Assembly (NCBI GenBank): GCA_018136815.1
Contig: CM030938.1
Span: forward strand, 2,123,448-2,187,447
Source of the DNA: Isochrysis galbana
Lineage: Eukaryota; Haptophyta; Isochrysidales; Isochrysidaceae
Reading direction: 5' to 3'
DNA: 64,000 bases
Part shown: positions 1 to 10,959 of the stretch, piece after piece
Numbering within the stretch: the stretch's first letter is position 1
How the letters are laid out: each line of letters starts with the position of its first letter
The notes under the pieces: generated by a model
Database searches by the model: none
Told to the model about the DNA's origin: nothing
Seen by the model: the letters and a program-made list of their open reading frames with translations, nothing else
Position numbers and translations under genes: made by a program

Positions 1-32
1 CCATGGCTCTGAGTGATTAATCTTAATCTAGC

Positions 33-345
33 ATGTGTGTGCACATGCATAATAGTGGTAGTGGTAGCTACTTAATAATAAAACAACTGAGCGATAGTAC
101 CACTACTCCCACTAGCCCGGTACTATCACGACACCCCTCAGCGCACCTGCCCGCACGCCTTGAAGTGGTGGCACGGACACATACACATATGCATCCCTTC
201 AAATCTCCCCCCTCGCAAACCCCCGGCTCCCATCATAACTCCCCACAAGTTAGTTACAATGAGGGAAAACCCAGTGAGGCGAACCGACCTAGGTCGGGCG
301 ACTCACCGGGGGAAAACACCGGGGGGGGGGGGGGGGGGGGCTCTC
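33..345 (+). repeat. Dispersed repeat, probably retroelement coding fragment
   Basis: From about position 67 to the G-run at 321-340 this segment is roughly 90 percent identical, in inverted orientation, to 20775-21035. An open frame runs through it, and the shared part reads like low-complexity linker (SPPSQTPGS, YNEGKP, DSPGENTGG). The G homopolymer is translated as a glycine run. In the second copy the segment lies directly upstream of the pol-like C-terminal region of a LINE, so I infer that it is an internal LINE piece. After the G-run the two copies diverge. Confidence 0.6.
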
Positions 346-704
346 GTCGAGAAGCAGAACGTCCCTTACAGCTCGCGCCGCGAGCAGTCCTCGAAGAAAG
401 AAATGACTGCGCCCCCCGATACCTGTCACAAGGACGCCTTGAGCAAGCCTTGAGAGGGTGCAACTCGAGGTTCCTTTTTTTTGTCACGCCCCTCCCGGCT
501 TTTTAGGTATATAATTTCTACTGACCCCTAACTTCGCCCCTAACTCGGGGGTTGACCGCGCGCAGACAAACATAAACACGGGGACCCATCAAGCGGAAGA
601 CGTCTTGTGTTTCGTTTGTGCTTCCCGTTTCCAACTTGGCCCCTGACTCGGACACGCTTCCTCGAGCGTGAACTTTTTTTCTTGCATAACAATAAGGGAA
701 CGTC

Positions 705-995
705 ATGTTGGTATACATATACGATAAGCGTAATGAATATGACGTGGAGGAACTAAAGAAATTAATAGTTCCCATTATTGCCGGGTCCTCATTCATTATC
801 GTGCCATCAATCGTAATTAGATTCGGGGCGGATAAAGTTAAAGGAATCGGAGTTGGAGCTGGAGTGGGAATCGCACTGACCCTGCTGATTTTCTTTCTAT
901 TGTGGAAATTTAAGGTGTGGCGCCTTTCCAAAACAGACAAGATGCGGCTCACCGACGAAGCGAAGGCAAAGTTGGCCGCGCGCAAAAAGAAATAA
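705..995 (+). CDS. Small two-transmembrane protein, hypothetical
   Basis: The 96-residue frame starts MLVYIYDKRNEYDVEELKK. It has a hydrophobic stretch near residues 20-40 (LIVPIIAGSSFIIVPSIVI) and a strong glycine-zipper-like membrane segment near 48-71 (GIGVGAGVGIALTLLIFFLL). The tail is lysine-rich (LAARKKK). A short charged N-terminus, two helices and a basic tail would suit a small organelle-membrane subunit, but I do not recognise the family. The last third of the frame is duplicated just downstream (1009-1091) without the rest of the gene. The ATG could be internal, with upstream exons missed. Composition looks protein-like rather than random, so I think the ORF is real, but its function is unknown. 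Confidence 0.45.
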   Translation: MLVYIYDKRNEYDVEELKKLIVPIIAGSSFIIVPSIVIRFGADKVKGIGVGAGVGIALTLLIFFLLWKFKVWRLSKTDKMRLTDEAKAKLAARKKK

Positions 996-1091
996 ACATG
1001 AACACTGCTTTTCTTTCTATTGTGGAAATTTAAGGTGTGGCGCCTTTCTGCTGCTCACCGACGAAGCGAAGGCAACGTTGGCCGCGCGCAT
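889..1091 (+). repeat. Local duplication of the end of the small TM ORF
   Basis: The sequence at 889-983, which encodes the end of the second membrane helix and the basic tail, recurs at 1009-1091 with a 12-base internal deletion and a few substitutions. The downstream copy has lost the stop-proximal lysine codons and is not part of an intact gene. It is a partial tandem duplication. Confidence 0.85.
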
Positions 1092-1170
1092 GAACAGCTC
1101 GAGGTTCCCTTTTTGTCCCACCCACCATGTGGTTCCCTTTTTTGTCACACCTTGAACGATCATCCCGCCC

Positions 1171-1242
1171 TTGTTGAAGAATGCAACCATTCCTTGTTGA
1201 AGAATGCAACCATGCCCGCTGCCCGAGTTGAAGAATGCAACC
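1171..1242 (+). repeat. Short tandem array, three copies
   Basis: The unit TTGTTGAAGAATGCAACCAT occurs at 1171-1190 and 1194-1213. A third copy (TTGAAGAATGCAACCA) lies at 1227-1242. Spacers are 3 and 13 bases. No function is evident. Around it (1100-1920) I see no recognisable gene. Confidence 0.85.
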
Positions 1243-1924
1243 ACGTGGGCGTCAGACTGCCGACGTCCGCCCTCGCACGCCCATAGCCAGCACACCGGGC
1301 GGATGGCGACGACTGAAGAAAGACTTCACACGGTTTCAACGCCGTTTGCTGCAAAGCAAAAGGCAAGCGATTCCCCACGAGACTCCATGACGCATTTCGC
1401 CCCAGTCACCATCACTCCACCCGCAAGCGTGTGAATGAGCTGCAGCATGCGTGTGAGCATGACTTGAGAGATCGCAGTGTCGTCATAACTCGCCAAAGAG
1501 GTGCGATTCACAAGATGGATGGGAGGGGGCAGTGCCCCCACCCCCCGGTATCACTCGGACACCTGGCCCGTCAGGCATGGCGGGATTCCGGGACGGAAAA
1601 GTTATGTCCAATTAGCTAGTGGGGTTGGCTAGGATATAACATTGATTATTATAATATCGTTGCCCTGTGTTCACGTTCTTCTTCTTCTGCTGCTTCCCGC
1701 GACATCGCTAGGACGCCCCGCTCGTGCCACCCTTCTGTCTCCTCGCCTACTCCCGTTCGTCATGCCTGGCCATGGATCGCCTGTGCCGTCCCGTGTGCTC
1801 CCTTCCCGTGTTGCCTCCGGTCGCTCGTCCCGTTCCTCTCGTCCCGCGATTCATACATCCCATGTTACATATTCACAACCACAACCTCACACAGACCCAC
1901 CACAGCCACTCCACAGCTCACCAC

Positions 1925-2096
1925 AGGCCCAAAGTAGTGCACATGCGCACATGGGCCGACCCCCCCCCTCTAATCTGAAAGGGCTGGAGGGGGGAAGCGG
2001 AATGAGGAATGGGGCCTGGGGCAAGAGCGTCGTGTCCGGGTGCCCGGAGGAGGGGTGAGTTAGTAGTATGTAAACATCTCAAGAGTTTTTTTTTGC
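1925..2096 (+). mobile_element. LINE 3' end, family A, copy 1
   Basis: This copy has the family-A hairpin at 1926-1957: GGCCCA pairs with TGGGCC around a loop starting AAGTAGTGCACA, here enlarged by an eight-base insertion. A purine-rich segment follows, then the terminal motif CATCTCAAGAG and a T-run ending near 2096. The same hairpin and terminus occur at 62990-63165 (+), 19219-19395 (-) and 46483-46645 (-). It is 5'-truncated; I see no pol coding sequence attached. Confidence 0.75.
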
Positions 2097-2627
2097 TATT
2101 GCGACTCGCCAAAGCTGCTCCAAACTCCAAAGCCGAAGGCAAAGGCTCATTCGCATAGCAAGCCTCATCCAGACCTAGTATTCACCAACAGCGCACCTCA
2201 CTTCTCACAACCGTCACCACATCACCGTCCCATCCCGCAGTCAGTAGTGGCCAACACAATAGAGTAGCGCGGTGTTTTGCAGCTTCAAACTCCACCGTGT
2301 GTCATGTAGCAAAATAGTGCATATCCAATCTCAACATCACAAAGCACGACACGACTAGTGACTCCCCCTCTTGGGGACCCTATGTGCATCCCTCGGAATC
2401 TTGCACTCCGGCTCGTGTTTGACAGCGCTCGTCATGGGGTCAAGCGCAAATCACCTAGCATCTATGCACAACATCGGCAAAAGCTAACCACCGGAACAAT
2501 CGGCCATGAAGCAGCGCACCATGAAGCAGCGCGATCGCGTTGCTGCATCCTGATCCATGATTGCGTTCAGCAAAGTGGATGGGGACAAACAGCGAATAGC
2601 ACATGTGAATCTCTATCCGTCCCCATA

Positions 2628-4464
2628 TCAGATCTTCTTGACGATTTGGATGACGTCCTCATCCATGAGCACGTGCGCTTTGCCCACCTTCTGCGGGTTG
2701 AACTTGACGCTCTTGCCCCAGACCCAGCCGTATTTGAAGTCATTGATCAACTGCCTGTGAATCTTTTTGCAGAAGACCTCAACCTGCGGGGTGTCAAGGA
2801 CCGGTCGGAGCGACGGATAGAGAGCTTGCAAAATCCCTGCAAGCAGGGTAGCGTCTCGCAGCCACGGACAAGATAAAAACTCGCCGCCCACCATCTGCCC
2901 CCCTAAAAACGTAACCAAATCGCATGGTCGCTCCAAAAGGACAAGGCGCACCGTCGGTTTGACATTCCCGCGGATAATGACGGGCGCCTCGTAGTCCGGC
3001 ATCTGGCCCTTGGGTTTGGTGTAGATGCGCGTCATATTGAGATACTCGAATACCATATCCATTAGGCCATCTAGGTTCCAACCATAGTGTGACTGCCAAG
3101 TGTGGGGGCGTGTTCACTGAGGAATCGTGCAATGAGATCGTGCGAACATGCGATGGTCTTGGTGGAACCCTCTCTCCCCTCCCCCCGGGACGTGCGGGGG
3201 AAAAGAGCTCAGACAGGGTAGGGACGAGATGAATTTGTTGACTCGCAATGGGAGAATCCGGCCGTATGTGAGCGATCGGCCTACCGAAATCGGGCAATAG
3301 TGGGGGATTGCGTCGAGGATGTCGAGTTCCTCCATAGTGATCGCGTCAATTTTGTTGAGCGCGTAGACACACGGCATGTACACCTGCACAGATCGATATG
3401 CGCCAAACAGAAAAGCGGCAGTGGTGAGCTCCACAAGCGTGCCTACTGACTCCTTTGAAAGGGAGGTGGAGGACAGTGGCATATGTAGGCAGCAGGCTTT
3501 GCCGGAGGTGCTCTTCACAATCCATACCCAAGCATGGTCGCTCTGCACCATTCCGACCCTCTAGCCCTCGTGACACGCTCGACGCACCCGATTGCCCTCG
3601 ATAACATCAATCAGGTCATCGGCAGTGGCATCGCAGTTGATGCGCACTGTCGCGGATAGGATCCGGTACTCCGTCAAAATAGCCTGTGCGGTCCGTGGCG
3701 AAACAGCGTAAGCGAAGAAAGCCAGACGTCTCCGTACATGATGGCGCCCCAGACCGCAACAGCTCTACCTTCTTGTCGAAAAATGCGTAACAAGGACTCC
3801 TGCCACAGCATGCCCTCTCGCCAAGCGTTGAGTGGTGCGGCTGACGCACCTTGATGGAATCCTCGTCCAAATGCGTCAGCCGCACGGTCGATGAGAAGTT
3901 GATACCACCCGAAATCTTCTTCTCCACCTTGATCTCCGGCGGTTTCTTGTTCAATCGGATGCCCACTCCCTCGAGCTCCTTCTCGATGATCTTCTTCTGT
4001 TGGATGTCCTTCATCGCGTCAAGCACAATGATGAGGCACGAGCATGTGCGTGCAACGGCGATGACCTGCCGGCCGCGTCCCTTGCCGTCGCGCGCGCCCT
4101 CGATGATGCCGGGCAGGTCGAGCAGCTGCATCTTGGCGCCCTTCCAGAACTTGATGCCCGGGATGCATGTGAGCGTGGTGAACTCGTACGAGGCAGCCTC
4201 CGACTGCACGTCCGTAAGCGAGGTGAGCAGCGTGGACTTGCCGACGGAGGGGAAGCCGACAAAGCCAACGCGCGCATCTCCGGTAGCGCGCACGTCGAAG
4301 CCCTCGCCTGGCCCGCCGCCCCCGCCCTTGGGATCCGCGATCAATTCGCGCTTGTACTTCGCCACCTTCGCGCGCAGCTGGCAGAGGTGCGCCATCGTCG
4401 CCTTGTTAACCTGCGTGCGTGCGATCTCCGCCTCGATGTCCTCAATCTTCTGGACGAGCGACAT
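2628..4464 (-). CDS. DRG1: DRG1-type developmentally regulated GTPase
   Basis: Five exons rebuild a 368-residue protein, matching the usual DRG1 length of about 367: 4464-3850, 3683-3588, 3383-3285, 3092-2952 and 2783-2628. All four introns are GT-AG and in phase 0. Exon 1 carries the N-terminal helical region ([18 protein letters not shown]), the P-loop GFPSVGKST, the switch [18 protein letters not shown] and a K-rich insertion. Exon 2 gives the conserved [14 protein letters not shown]; exon 3 has the guanine-specificity motif NKID and [17 protein letters not shown]; exon 4 has WNLDGL and [15 protein letters not shown]; exon 5 carries the TGS domain ending in [18 protein letters not shown]1 is a translation-associated cytosolic GTPase, normally partnered by DFRP1/ZC3H15. 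The ATG lies about 25 bases after a plausible leader; a long G-run sits at 4671-4694 upstream. Confidence 0.95.
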
Positions 4465-5159
4465 GGCGGCCCCCGCTTGTCGCCCACGCGGATCCCCGCC
4501 TCGCTCCTGCGGCTCCTCTCACTCAGTCTGTGTATGTGTATGTCAGTCTGTGGGCGTGTGAAGACAGAGAGAGAGGGAGAAAGAGAGAGAGGGATAGGAG
4601 AAGAGAGAGAGAGCGGCGGCGGCGGCGGGGGTCGAGTGGCGCGCGGGAGCTCGAGCGCAGAAGATACGGGGGGGGGGGGGGGGGGGGGGGGGGCATCGCC
4701 CTCTGACTCTCGGCTGAGTCACTTACTCCGTAGCTCCGTAGGTAGGAGTATGCAGTGTGTAGTATGTAGCCAACTCCTAGCACCCCAGTCCTTCCCCTTG
4801 ATATTTCTTGCCCATGGGCGCCTGGCCCCCCCTCAAATGATCGCCGCCGTCCGCCGCTTGCCGCCCCTTGCTCACGTTTTCGTGTGTGCGCTTTCTATGG
4901 GTAACTGAAGCCTGGAGCCTGGCGTGGCCTAGACTAATGACTAATTACTATTTATGTTGTGCTAGGTGCTAGGGCTAGGGCCATTTGCCATTTGCCAAGC
5001 TCCAAGCTCCACTCTTGGAAACAAGGAGGCGAAAGGGGAATGGTGGCGGGTAAGCTTGAGCGCTTTGTGTGTGTGTGTGTTGGGGCGGGGCGAGCGGCGC
5101 GCAATGCGCGCAACGACGAGAAAAGAGAAAAGAGGCGAACAAGGCGAAGCGCGAAGCGA
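4465..5159. other. Region upstream of DRG1, no gene seen
   Basis: This stretch has GA-rich microsatellite sequence (4561-4620), a 24-base G-run (4671-4694) and short direct repeats such as GCTAGGGCTAGGG (4966-4980) and a GT repeat near 5070. It should contain the DRG1 promoter and 5' leader on the minus strand, but no TATA-like element stands out. Confidence 0.5.
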
Positions 5160-5320
5160 CGCCCCGGAGGGCCAAGTAAGCTGGCAACTCTTGAATGAGT
5201 GGATCGGCGGGTCGCGGGAACATTGGAAGCTGCTCAAGCTTTCTCACAAATGCCGCGTCCACGTGCGTGCTGGCAAAGGATGGGTCGAACGCCCTGAGTA
5301 AGCCCAACGCCTCATCCTCA
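5160..5320 (-). pseudogene. Possible hAT transposase fragment
   Basis: On the minus strand an open stretch reads DEALGLLRAFDPSFAST, then VRKLEQLPMFPRP and PLIQELPAYLALR. The arrangement of a 'LxxFPxx' segment followed by 'LxxELPxYLAxx' resembles the region just before the C-terminal dimerisation domain of some hAT-like transposases. Further upstream, out of frame, is VKAGFEYLEKRLTNQC, which fits the same family. No start, catalytic region or dimerisation domain is joined to it. If real it is a decayed remnant; it could also be one exon of an unrelated host gene. Confidence 0.3.
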
Positions 5321-5542
5321 TGCTGATCCTGGATCCTGGCACTGGTATGGGACTGCGCATTGATTGGTCAAACGCTTCTCGAGGTATTCAAAACCTGCCT
5401 TCACGCGGGTGAGGGATGAGATTTTGGGCTCTGCGGTCTGGCGTGAGCAGACCTGCAGCGGCCCTTCTTCGCTTCATCTTAGCTCCCCGTGTGGCGTGGC
5501 CCTTCCTCCCTCTTCGGCGCCTGATTCCGCGGAGGTGAGGAG

Positions 5543-5720
5543 GTGATGCGAGCGCGCAAGATGGAGATGGCGCGGCTCCGCGTCACTTACGAGTCGAACC
5601 ATGCCGCCTTGGCTGAAGAAGAAGCGGAGGCGGAGATGTGAGCGCAGGTGCGAAGCCGCAAGCGGAAGACGGAGGAGGTGGCGGTGGCCAGACTTAAACT
5701 TAAAGACTATGGGGCGCCAA
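5543..5720 (+). pseudogene. Coiled-coil-like coding remnant with in-frame stop
   Basis: A plus-strand frame reads MEMARLRVTYESNHAALAEE and continues as an acidic helix. A TGA interrupts it at about 5638, after which the same frame carries AQVRSRKRKTEEVAVARLKL. The charged heptad-like pattern on both sides of the stop suggests one broken coding sequence. I do not recognise the protein. The rest of 5320-6655 shows no supported gene. Confidence 0.25.
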
Positions 5721-6655
5721 GCAGCTGTAGTAGCCTATCTATCCCCTATGTTTATGAGAGCGAGTGTGAGTGCCATTACTTGTTCCTAGACAATTAACAA
5801 TCGCAATGACAAATACAACGTTGGCAATGACAAGGTAGCTGTTTATGGTCTCCGGCTGGGGTTTATCGTTTATGTGATCTCCGGTTGAGGCTCGTTCCAT
5901 GTTCTCCAGTTTCGTCGAGGTAGGCCTACCTGAGCTGGAGGAGGTGCGTGGCTTCCCTGATCAGCCTCTTGTAGGAACGCGAAAACAAACTCCCGGTGAG
6001 TAGCCCCCCCCCCCCCCCGCCCGCGCCCCCGGCTTTCACACATCGTAATTATTAATCGTTGACAACACACAACATGGACATGGCAGCACGAAAGTGAACA
6101 CAGTAGTATAGATATAGGAACAAAGACCTGAGAAGAAGCGGCGTCGTGGCGCATAGCGCGAACAGCCACGACCAACGACCAATTGTAACTGTACATGGCA
6201 CACACACTCGACTATCGATGAGGAGGAGCTTGGCCAAGAAGCATGTGACAACTCCTCTATAGAGATGAAGATGAGCAGCATCACAAGTGACAGGTGTGGT
6301 CATTTGTGTGCTCACTGCGCTATGCGTGATCCGCGCTCGGCACCAATTCAGCCTACAGGAAGATGCGGCCACCACTTCTGAACTACCTAACTGCTGTAGG
6401 GCTGCGCGTACGACGATCCGTAAAGCCCCTAAGCCTTCGAGGGTCATGCCATCCTCGGTAGACGACTTCGCGCCGACTCGTTGGCTCGCATACGCTGTCG
6501 CCCTCGTCGACTAGCACTAAGAGGACCATGTGTGGACTCCCCGGTCGATACGCCGGCGTGAGCTGAGCGATATCATCGATGGCAGTCGACCACTCTGCTT
6601 CATGAGATGGATAAGTTTGCTTTCGTTCGGCATAAGCAACGAATCTGGGTGAGTA

Positions 6656-8112
6656 CTATGAGGCGCGCTGCGGTTCACCAAGCGCGTCCTTCCATGCCAT
6701 GATACGTGTGCCGGTTGTTACTGAGGTGCGCTGCTGGATATGCTGGCGGATCAGCTCATCTTGCCCCAGGAGCGCGAGCATGTAGTGGACAGCATAGTTG
6801 GCGGTCGCTTGCTTGCCAAAGTAGAGAGCGTTGTAGGGCGGCAGCATGAGCTGCAGGAGCGCCGCCCAAAAGGGAACGCGGTACAGGCCAGTCACAAGCG
6901 CTTGGTACAAGAGGACTGTCGCAACGAGGATGCCGGGAGCACGCAACCATGTGTTCAGATTGGCGCTCGCGCGCTTCTCGAGCATTGAATTCTTAAGCCA
7001 GCCTATCTTGAGCAGGCCCAACATTAGATAATCGCAGCCACCCGGCAAACCAGAGATGAAGAAGGCCTGCCAATTAGCCAATGCCCCCCATAGATAATAC
7101 TGCGGCGGAGGGGGAGGGGATAGCTTCAGCACTTGGAATGTACGCGATCCTCTCTCCAATCATTCTGCTCGCGATGCCAACTCAAGCTCGTGGCGTACCT
7201 GGCCGGGGAAGCCCAGCGTTGGGATGAAGAGTAGGTGATGAAAGTAATCAGCCGAGGAGAGCGTGAAGCCGCCCACCATGTGGTAGATGTGGACGGAGTT
7301 GATGAGGGTGAGCGGCCACTGGCTGCCGCTGCCAAAGAAGGATGTATCAGGATGGGCGCATGCGTCCATCGCATGGATCGGATCGCGGAGCACAGCGATG
7401 CAAGAATTGATGCTGGCGCCAACTACCAGCGCGTTGGCCAGCGCATGCACAAAGAACCAGCGGGCGAGCTCGCGATCCCGCGCCTGACGGTGGCGGCATG
7501 GATTCTTCGGGCTCAGATGGCGTCGGGTCTGCCCTCGCCCAACCTCTCCTCTCCACCCGCGCCTCTTTTCGCAGTCCTCCGGTCCTCCTCCCGCTCCCTC
7601 TTCTCTTCATCCCCTTCGTCCACCCTCCATCACTCCTCCCCTCCGCCTCCCCACCCTCCCGCTGCCCGTCTCCCACCATCCCATCCCCCTTGCCCTCCAC
7701 ACCCTCCTACCGCCCCCCCCCCCCCCCTTCCCCTCCCCACTCTCCCCTCTTCCCACAGCCTCTCACCTTTGCGATCCTCATCCACACACACCCTGGTCCT
7801 CATCCACACACACCCTCCCCCCCACTCTCCCCCCCTTCCCCTCTCCTCCCTCTTCACACAGCCTCTCTCTTTGCGGTCCTCTTCCACCCCTTCCCTCTGC
7901 CCGCCCGCCTCCTCTCCCCCCTTCTCCCCAAGGCCTCTCACCTTTGCAGTCCTCTTGTCGACTGCCGGCCGGATCAGCCCTTGGTCGAGAGCCACGAGTA
8001 GAGAGACAGCGGCGAGCGTGCGGCCGAGGTGCGTGAGCAACGGCGTCACGGGCAGCTCGCATCCATCGGGCAGCGCGGGCGCAAGCCCTCCCAGTGTGAG
8101 CATCGAGGGCAT
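6656..8112 (-). CDS. Multi-pass membrane protein, unknown family
   Basis: Three exons give about 306 residues: 8112-7942, 7504-7199 and 7099-6656, all joined in phase 0. The first donor is strong (AAAG|GTGAG), the second is CCAG|GTACGC and the last acceptor is GCCGCAG|TATTAT. An in-frame ATG at 8127 could extend the N-terminus by five residues. Exon 1 encodes MPSMLTLGGLAPALPDG and a hydrophobic helix; exon 2 has helices plus NSVHIYHMVGGF and DYFHHLLFIPTLGFPGQ; exon 3 has NWQAFFISGLPGGCDY, LNTWLRAPGILVATVLLYQ and PFWAALLQLMLPPYNALYFG. I count at least five hydrophobic segments. Conserved-looking histidines (HIYH, YFHH) between helices could bind metal or lipid, but that is inference. The second-exon acceptor is the weakest call. 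Intron 1 is an almost pure purine tract on the coding strand. Confidence 0.7.
7505..7941 (-). other. Purine-tract intron 1 of the membrane-protein gene
   Basis: On the plus strand this intron is a long C/T-rich tract with homopolymer C runs (7717-7729) and a repeated CCTCATCCACACACACCCT unit near 7780-7820. On the coding strand it is G/A-rich, so the expected pyrimidine tract before the acceptor is missing. The tract is mirror-repeat-like and could form triplex or G-quadruplex structures. Confidence 0.6.
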
Positions 8113-8129
8113 TCGAGACTCTCTCACCC

Positions 8130-9282
8130 TCGCTGCCCCTCCCCTCTCTCTCTCTCGCTCTCGCTCTTTCCTCCTACTTTAGAGTAGAGAGGCCTTGTCC
8201 GTTGAATCTGGGATCTCCCTTTCCTTCTTCTCCGCTCTCTCTCTCGCCCCCCCTCCCGCCTCCCTGCCCGGTCGAGGGCAACAACCGACGAGAGAGAGGA
8301 GGACGAGGAGAGAAGAAGCGACCGAGAGATGTGAAGTCAGTATGAGAGTCTAGGAATGCGAATATGTGAGAGAGAAGGAGAGGGACGGAAGCAGGAGAGA
8401 TTGTGAGCAGGAGAGGGAGAGAGAGAGGGGACGGAAGCAGAGGGGAGGGGGGGGAAGAGGGGAGAGAGAGTGGGGGGGGGGGGCGACTCTAGCAGCCAAC
8501 CCCCCCCGCCCTCCCCCAGCTGGTGAAAGGGGAAGAAAGACCGTCTCTCTGCTCTTCTCCCCAATCACAGACCCGTCGGTCCCCTCCGAGCGCGAGGAGG
8601 TCGGGGCCATCCTCTCCTTCTTTCTCTCATCTCTGCGCTCGGTCTCCATCCCCCCCCCCTGCTTCGTCAAGACGGGCCCACTCCGCCACGCCGGTGGCCA
8701 TTCTAATGTTCTAATTTCGCATCTTGGAACACTCTGGACTCTGGGCCGGGAGCCACGTCCTTCCGGTATTCCCTCCCTCCAATATTTCCGTATTTCCTCC
8801 CTCCAGTATTCCCTCCCGCCGGTATCCCCTCCCTCCGCTATTCCCTCCCTCGGCCCTCAGGCCTCAGGTATTCCTCCATTCCTCCGTTCCCGGTTATTGT
8901 TATCACGTTATCACCGTAAAATTTCGTAAAATCAAATGCAAATGCAAATGCTCAGCTTTTTGCAAACAAATTCTTACTTACATACCATCTTCTATGTTTG
9001 TCGTAGTCAGCACACAAGGTATGCAGATCCGGATTCTCCCTGGGCTCAAGTTCTGGTTCGCCGATTCTCGTCGCGCAATTCGCAATTCGCAATTCCAAAT
9101 TCGAAATTCGCAGCAGATTATTTGAGTTTGAGATTTTTATTTTTTACTCTTACGGAAATTGCAAGCTGGAGCGCTGTTGCTGTTGCCCCAACACCAACAC
9201 CGAAGAACACAAGAACAGAGGAAGTAGAAAAAGAAAGAAAGAAGAAGAAGAAGAAGCAAGAAGAGTGAAAGTGAAAGAAAGA
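8130..9282. other. Low-complexity intergenic region
   Basis: No gene is supported here. The region has GA/CT tracts (8140-8480), G and C homopolymers (8472-8483, 8650-8659), repeats of CCCTCC(A/G)GTATTCCCTCC type (8765-8850), the octamer ATGCAAATGCAAATGC (8937-8952), repeated TTCGCAATTCG (9075-9110) and an AAGAAG run (9228-9262) that abuts the DNA transposon. Confidence 0.6.
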
Positions 9283-9373
9283 AAGGTCGTTTGCCTTCAT
9301 TTGGTACCCCTCGTTTCCCAATACGCGATGCGCCGGTACAAAAAAATCGTCTAGTATTTAAGCAAAGGCACCC

Positions 9374-10706
9374 CTCGCAACCGATATGGTGCAACCCGCA
9401 CGAACAACCGCCACGTATGCGCGCCGCTTGGGCAAGCCTATGGCAATCCCTCCACACGCACGTCGTGCATAACGTGTTCAAGGATAACAACCTAGACACA
9501 CCCTACACGAAAGAGGAATGCGCCCAATATCTAGACCACCTCCCGGAGATATTCGAACACGCGGGTAGCAAAATAACCAAGGAAAGCTTCTTAGACTCGT
9601 GGGCGTCGGTAGTACAACAAGCCTCGAGTCTCCTTGGAAAAGCGCAACTAGACCCGGCGCCCGGGTCTGACCCGGAGGGGACTAGCGAAAACGGAGCACG
9701 CGACAATAAGGCGGGCATTGAGGCCCCGCCGGAAATCAGAGTGTCCGATAACGAAACATACATAACTAAGATGAACAACATATGGATTCACACCAACACG
9801 AATTACCTCGGAGAGCCGGCCGACCGGACGGGGGTCGCGACCCCAGAAGAAGCCCGACTATACCACCCCCCCGCTAGATGGGAGGGAGGGTTGAAAGGCC
9901 CCAAATACGCGGAATACCCGCTGGCGGACGAGTATACAATGGACGGTAAAAAACACCTGGACCTCACCACGGTCTCGGACATAGCACAGGTGCTAGAGAA
10001 AAACATACCAGATAACAAGCCCCAGCCGGCAAGCGAGGCATGGGCCCGAAGAATCAACCTAACCCACGAGGAGTGGAAACACGTGGCCAGCTTATACACC
10101 CTACCCCTACTAAAACACACGGACAAACACCCACACTTCAAACACATCACCCACAGGAGGATTGGCACGCGGAATCGCTTCGCCATGGCGACCACGAATA
10201 CCTGCAGACTATGCGGAAAATACCACGAGAGCTCGACCCACTTAGCCAGGTGCTCAGCCACGAAGCCAATCTTCGAGACCATAGAAGCGATAGCGGGTTT
10301 CACGCCGGAGCGCAAAAGGACAGCAACACAGAAAATAAAGGACAGACTCTTCGCATACCCGAGTACACCGACGCCCGATAGCCTCAAAACCCTATACATA
10401 GTAGCATGGAGATACATAATAGGCGACTTCTACAAAGTCGAATACGACAATCACCCCTTCCATTATATACCCGTCATCGAACGTACCTTGACCAGATTCA
10501 CGATCCTCGTACGGGGCCTCGAAGCCTCTAACAAAACCTCGCCGGCACGTACGCACCAAGCCTCCAGAGGCAGAAAACCAAAGATTAAAGACGCAAGAGA
10601 TCTTAGCGCCCCAATATTTAAGATGAATGACAAAGGTGTCCTCGCGATGAGCGTGAATCTGTCCCTGGTGGCACGCGCACTTGACATAGCGGGAAAGGTA
10701 GCCTGA
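9374..10706 (+). pseudogene. LINE pol C-terminal fragment with zinc knuckle
   Basis: The frame is open for about 444 codons and ends with TAG/TGA-proximal sequence at 10706. The first 27 codons of the longer computed frame (from 9291) belong to the transposon arm, so the LINE part begins at about 9374. Visible motifs are TPYTKEECAQYLDHLPEIFE, EIRVSDNETYITKMNNIW, HFKHITHRRIGTRNRF, a CCHC-type knuckle (CRLCGKYHESSTHLARC) and WRYIIGDFYKVEYDN. The knuckle position near the C-terminus is typical of the zf-RVT domain of LINE pol proteins. The reverse transcriptase core is missing because of 5' truncation. Related fragments lie at 17853-18232 (+), 19530-20770 (-) and 49320-49632 (+), which share the knuckle, the 'AWRYI-TDFY' motif or the 'EIRVS' motif. 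Confidence 0.85.
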
Positions 10707-10923
10707 AAACCAGACGAACACCACACCTCACACCCCCCCCCCCAAAAAAAAACCCAACAGCGCCGACCCGGTACATACATAACCCCGAGTCCGACTCTTA
10801 AGGTAACCCCAACCTTTAATACCCCAATAGAAGCCGATCGCTCGATGGCACGAGGGAAGGCCGAAGAGTCGACCGTCGGGGATCGGTGCACGCCGCCTGC
10901 CACTGGAAACCCCAAGTACTGGG

Positions 10924-10959
10924 CCCCTAAGTAGAGCACGAGGGGACGAGCCGCAAGGC
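10924..10959 (+). promoter_or_regulatory. LINE 3'-UTR double hairpin, family B, copy 1
   Basis: CCCCT (10924-10928) pairs with AGGGG (10941-10945) around the loop AAGTAGAGCACG. Five bases later GCC-GCAA-GGC (10950-10959) forms a second hairpin with a GNRA tetraloop. The pair recurs at 38450, 47836, 50259 and, inverted, near 58715. I infer that it is the 3' recognition structure for the element's reverse transcriptase. Confidence 0.7.

Noticed and set aside
3851..4908. Long plus-strand ORFs opposite DRG1
   Set aside because: They are antisense shadows of the DRG1 exons plus GA-repeat sequence.
7235..8182. 315-residue Pro/Ser-rich plus-strand ORF
   Set aside because: It is made from the pyrimidine tract of the membrane-protein intron and the antisense of its exons.
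9291..10706. A single 471-residue gene starting at 9291
   Set aside because: The first 27 codons belong to the transposon arm and the rest to an inserted LINE; target duplications mark the junctions.
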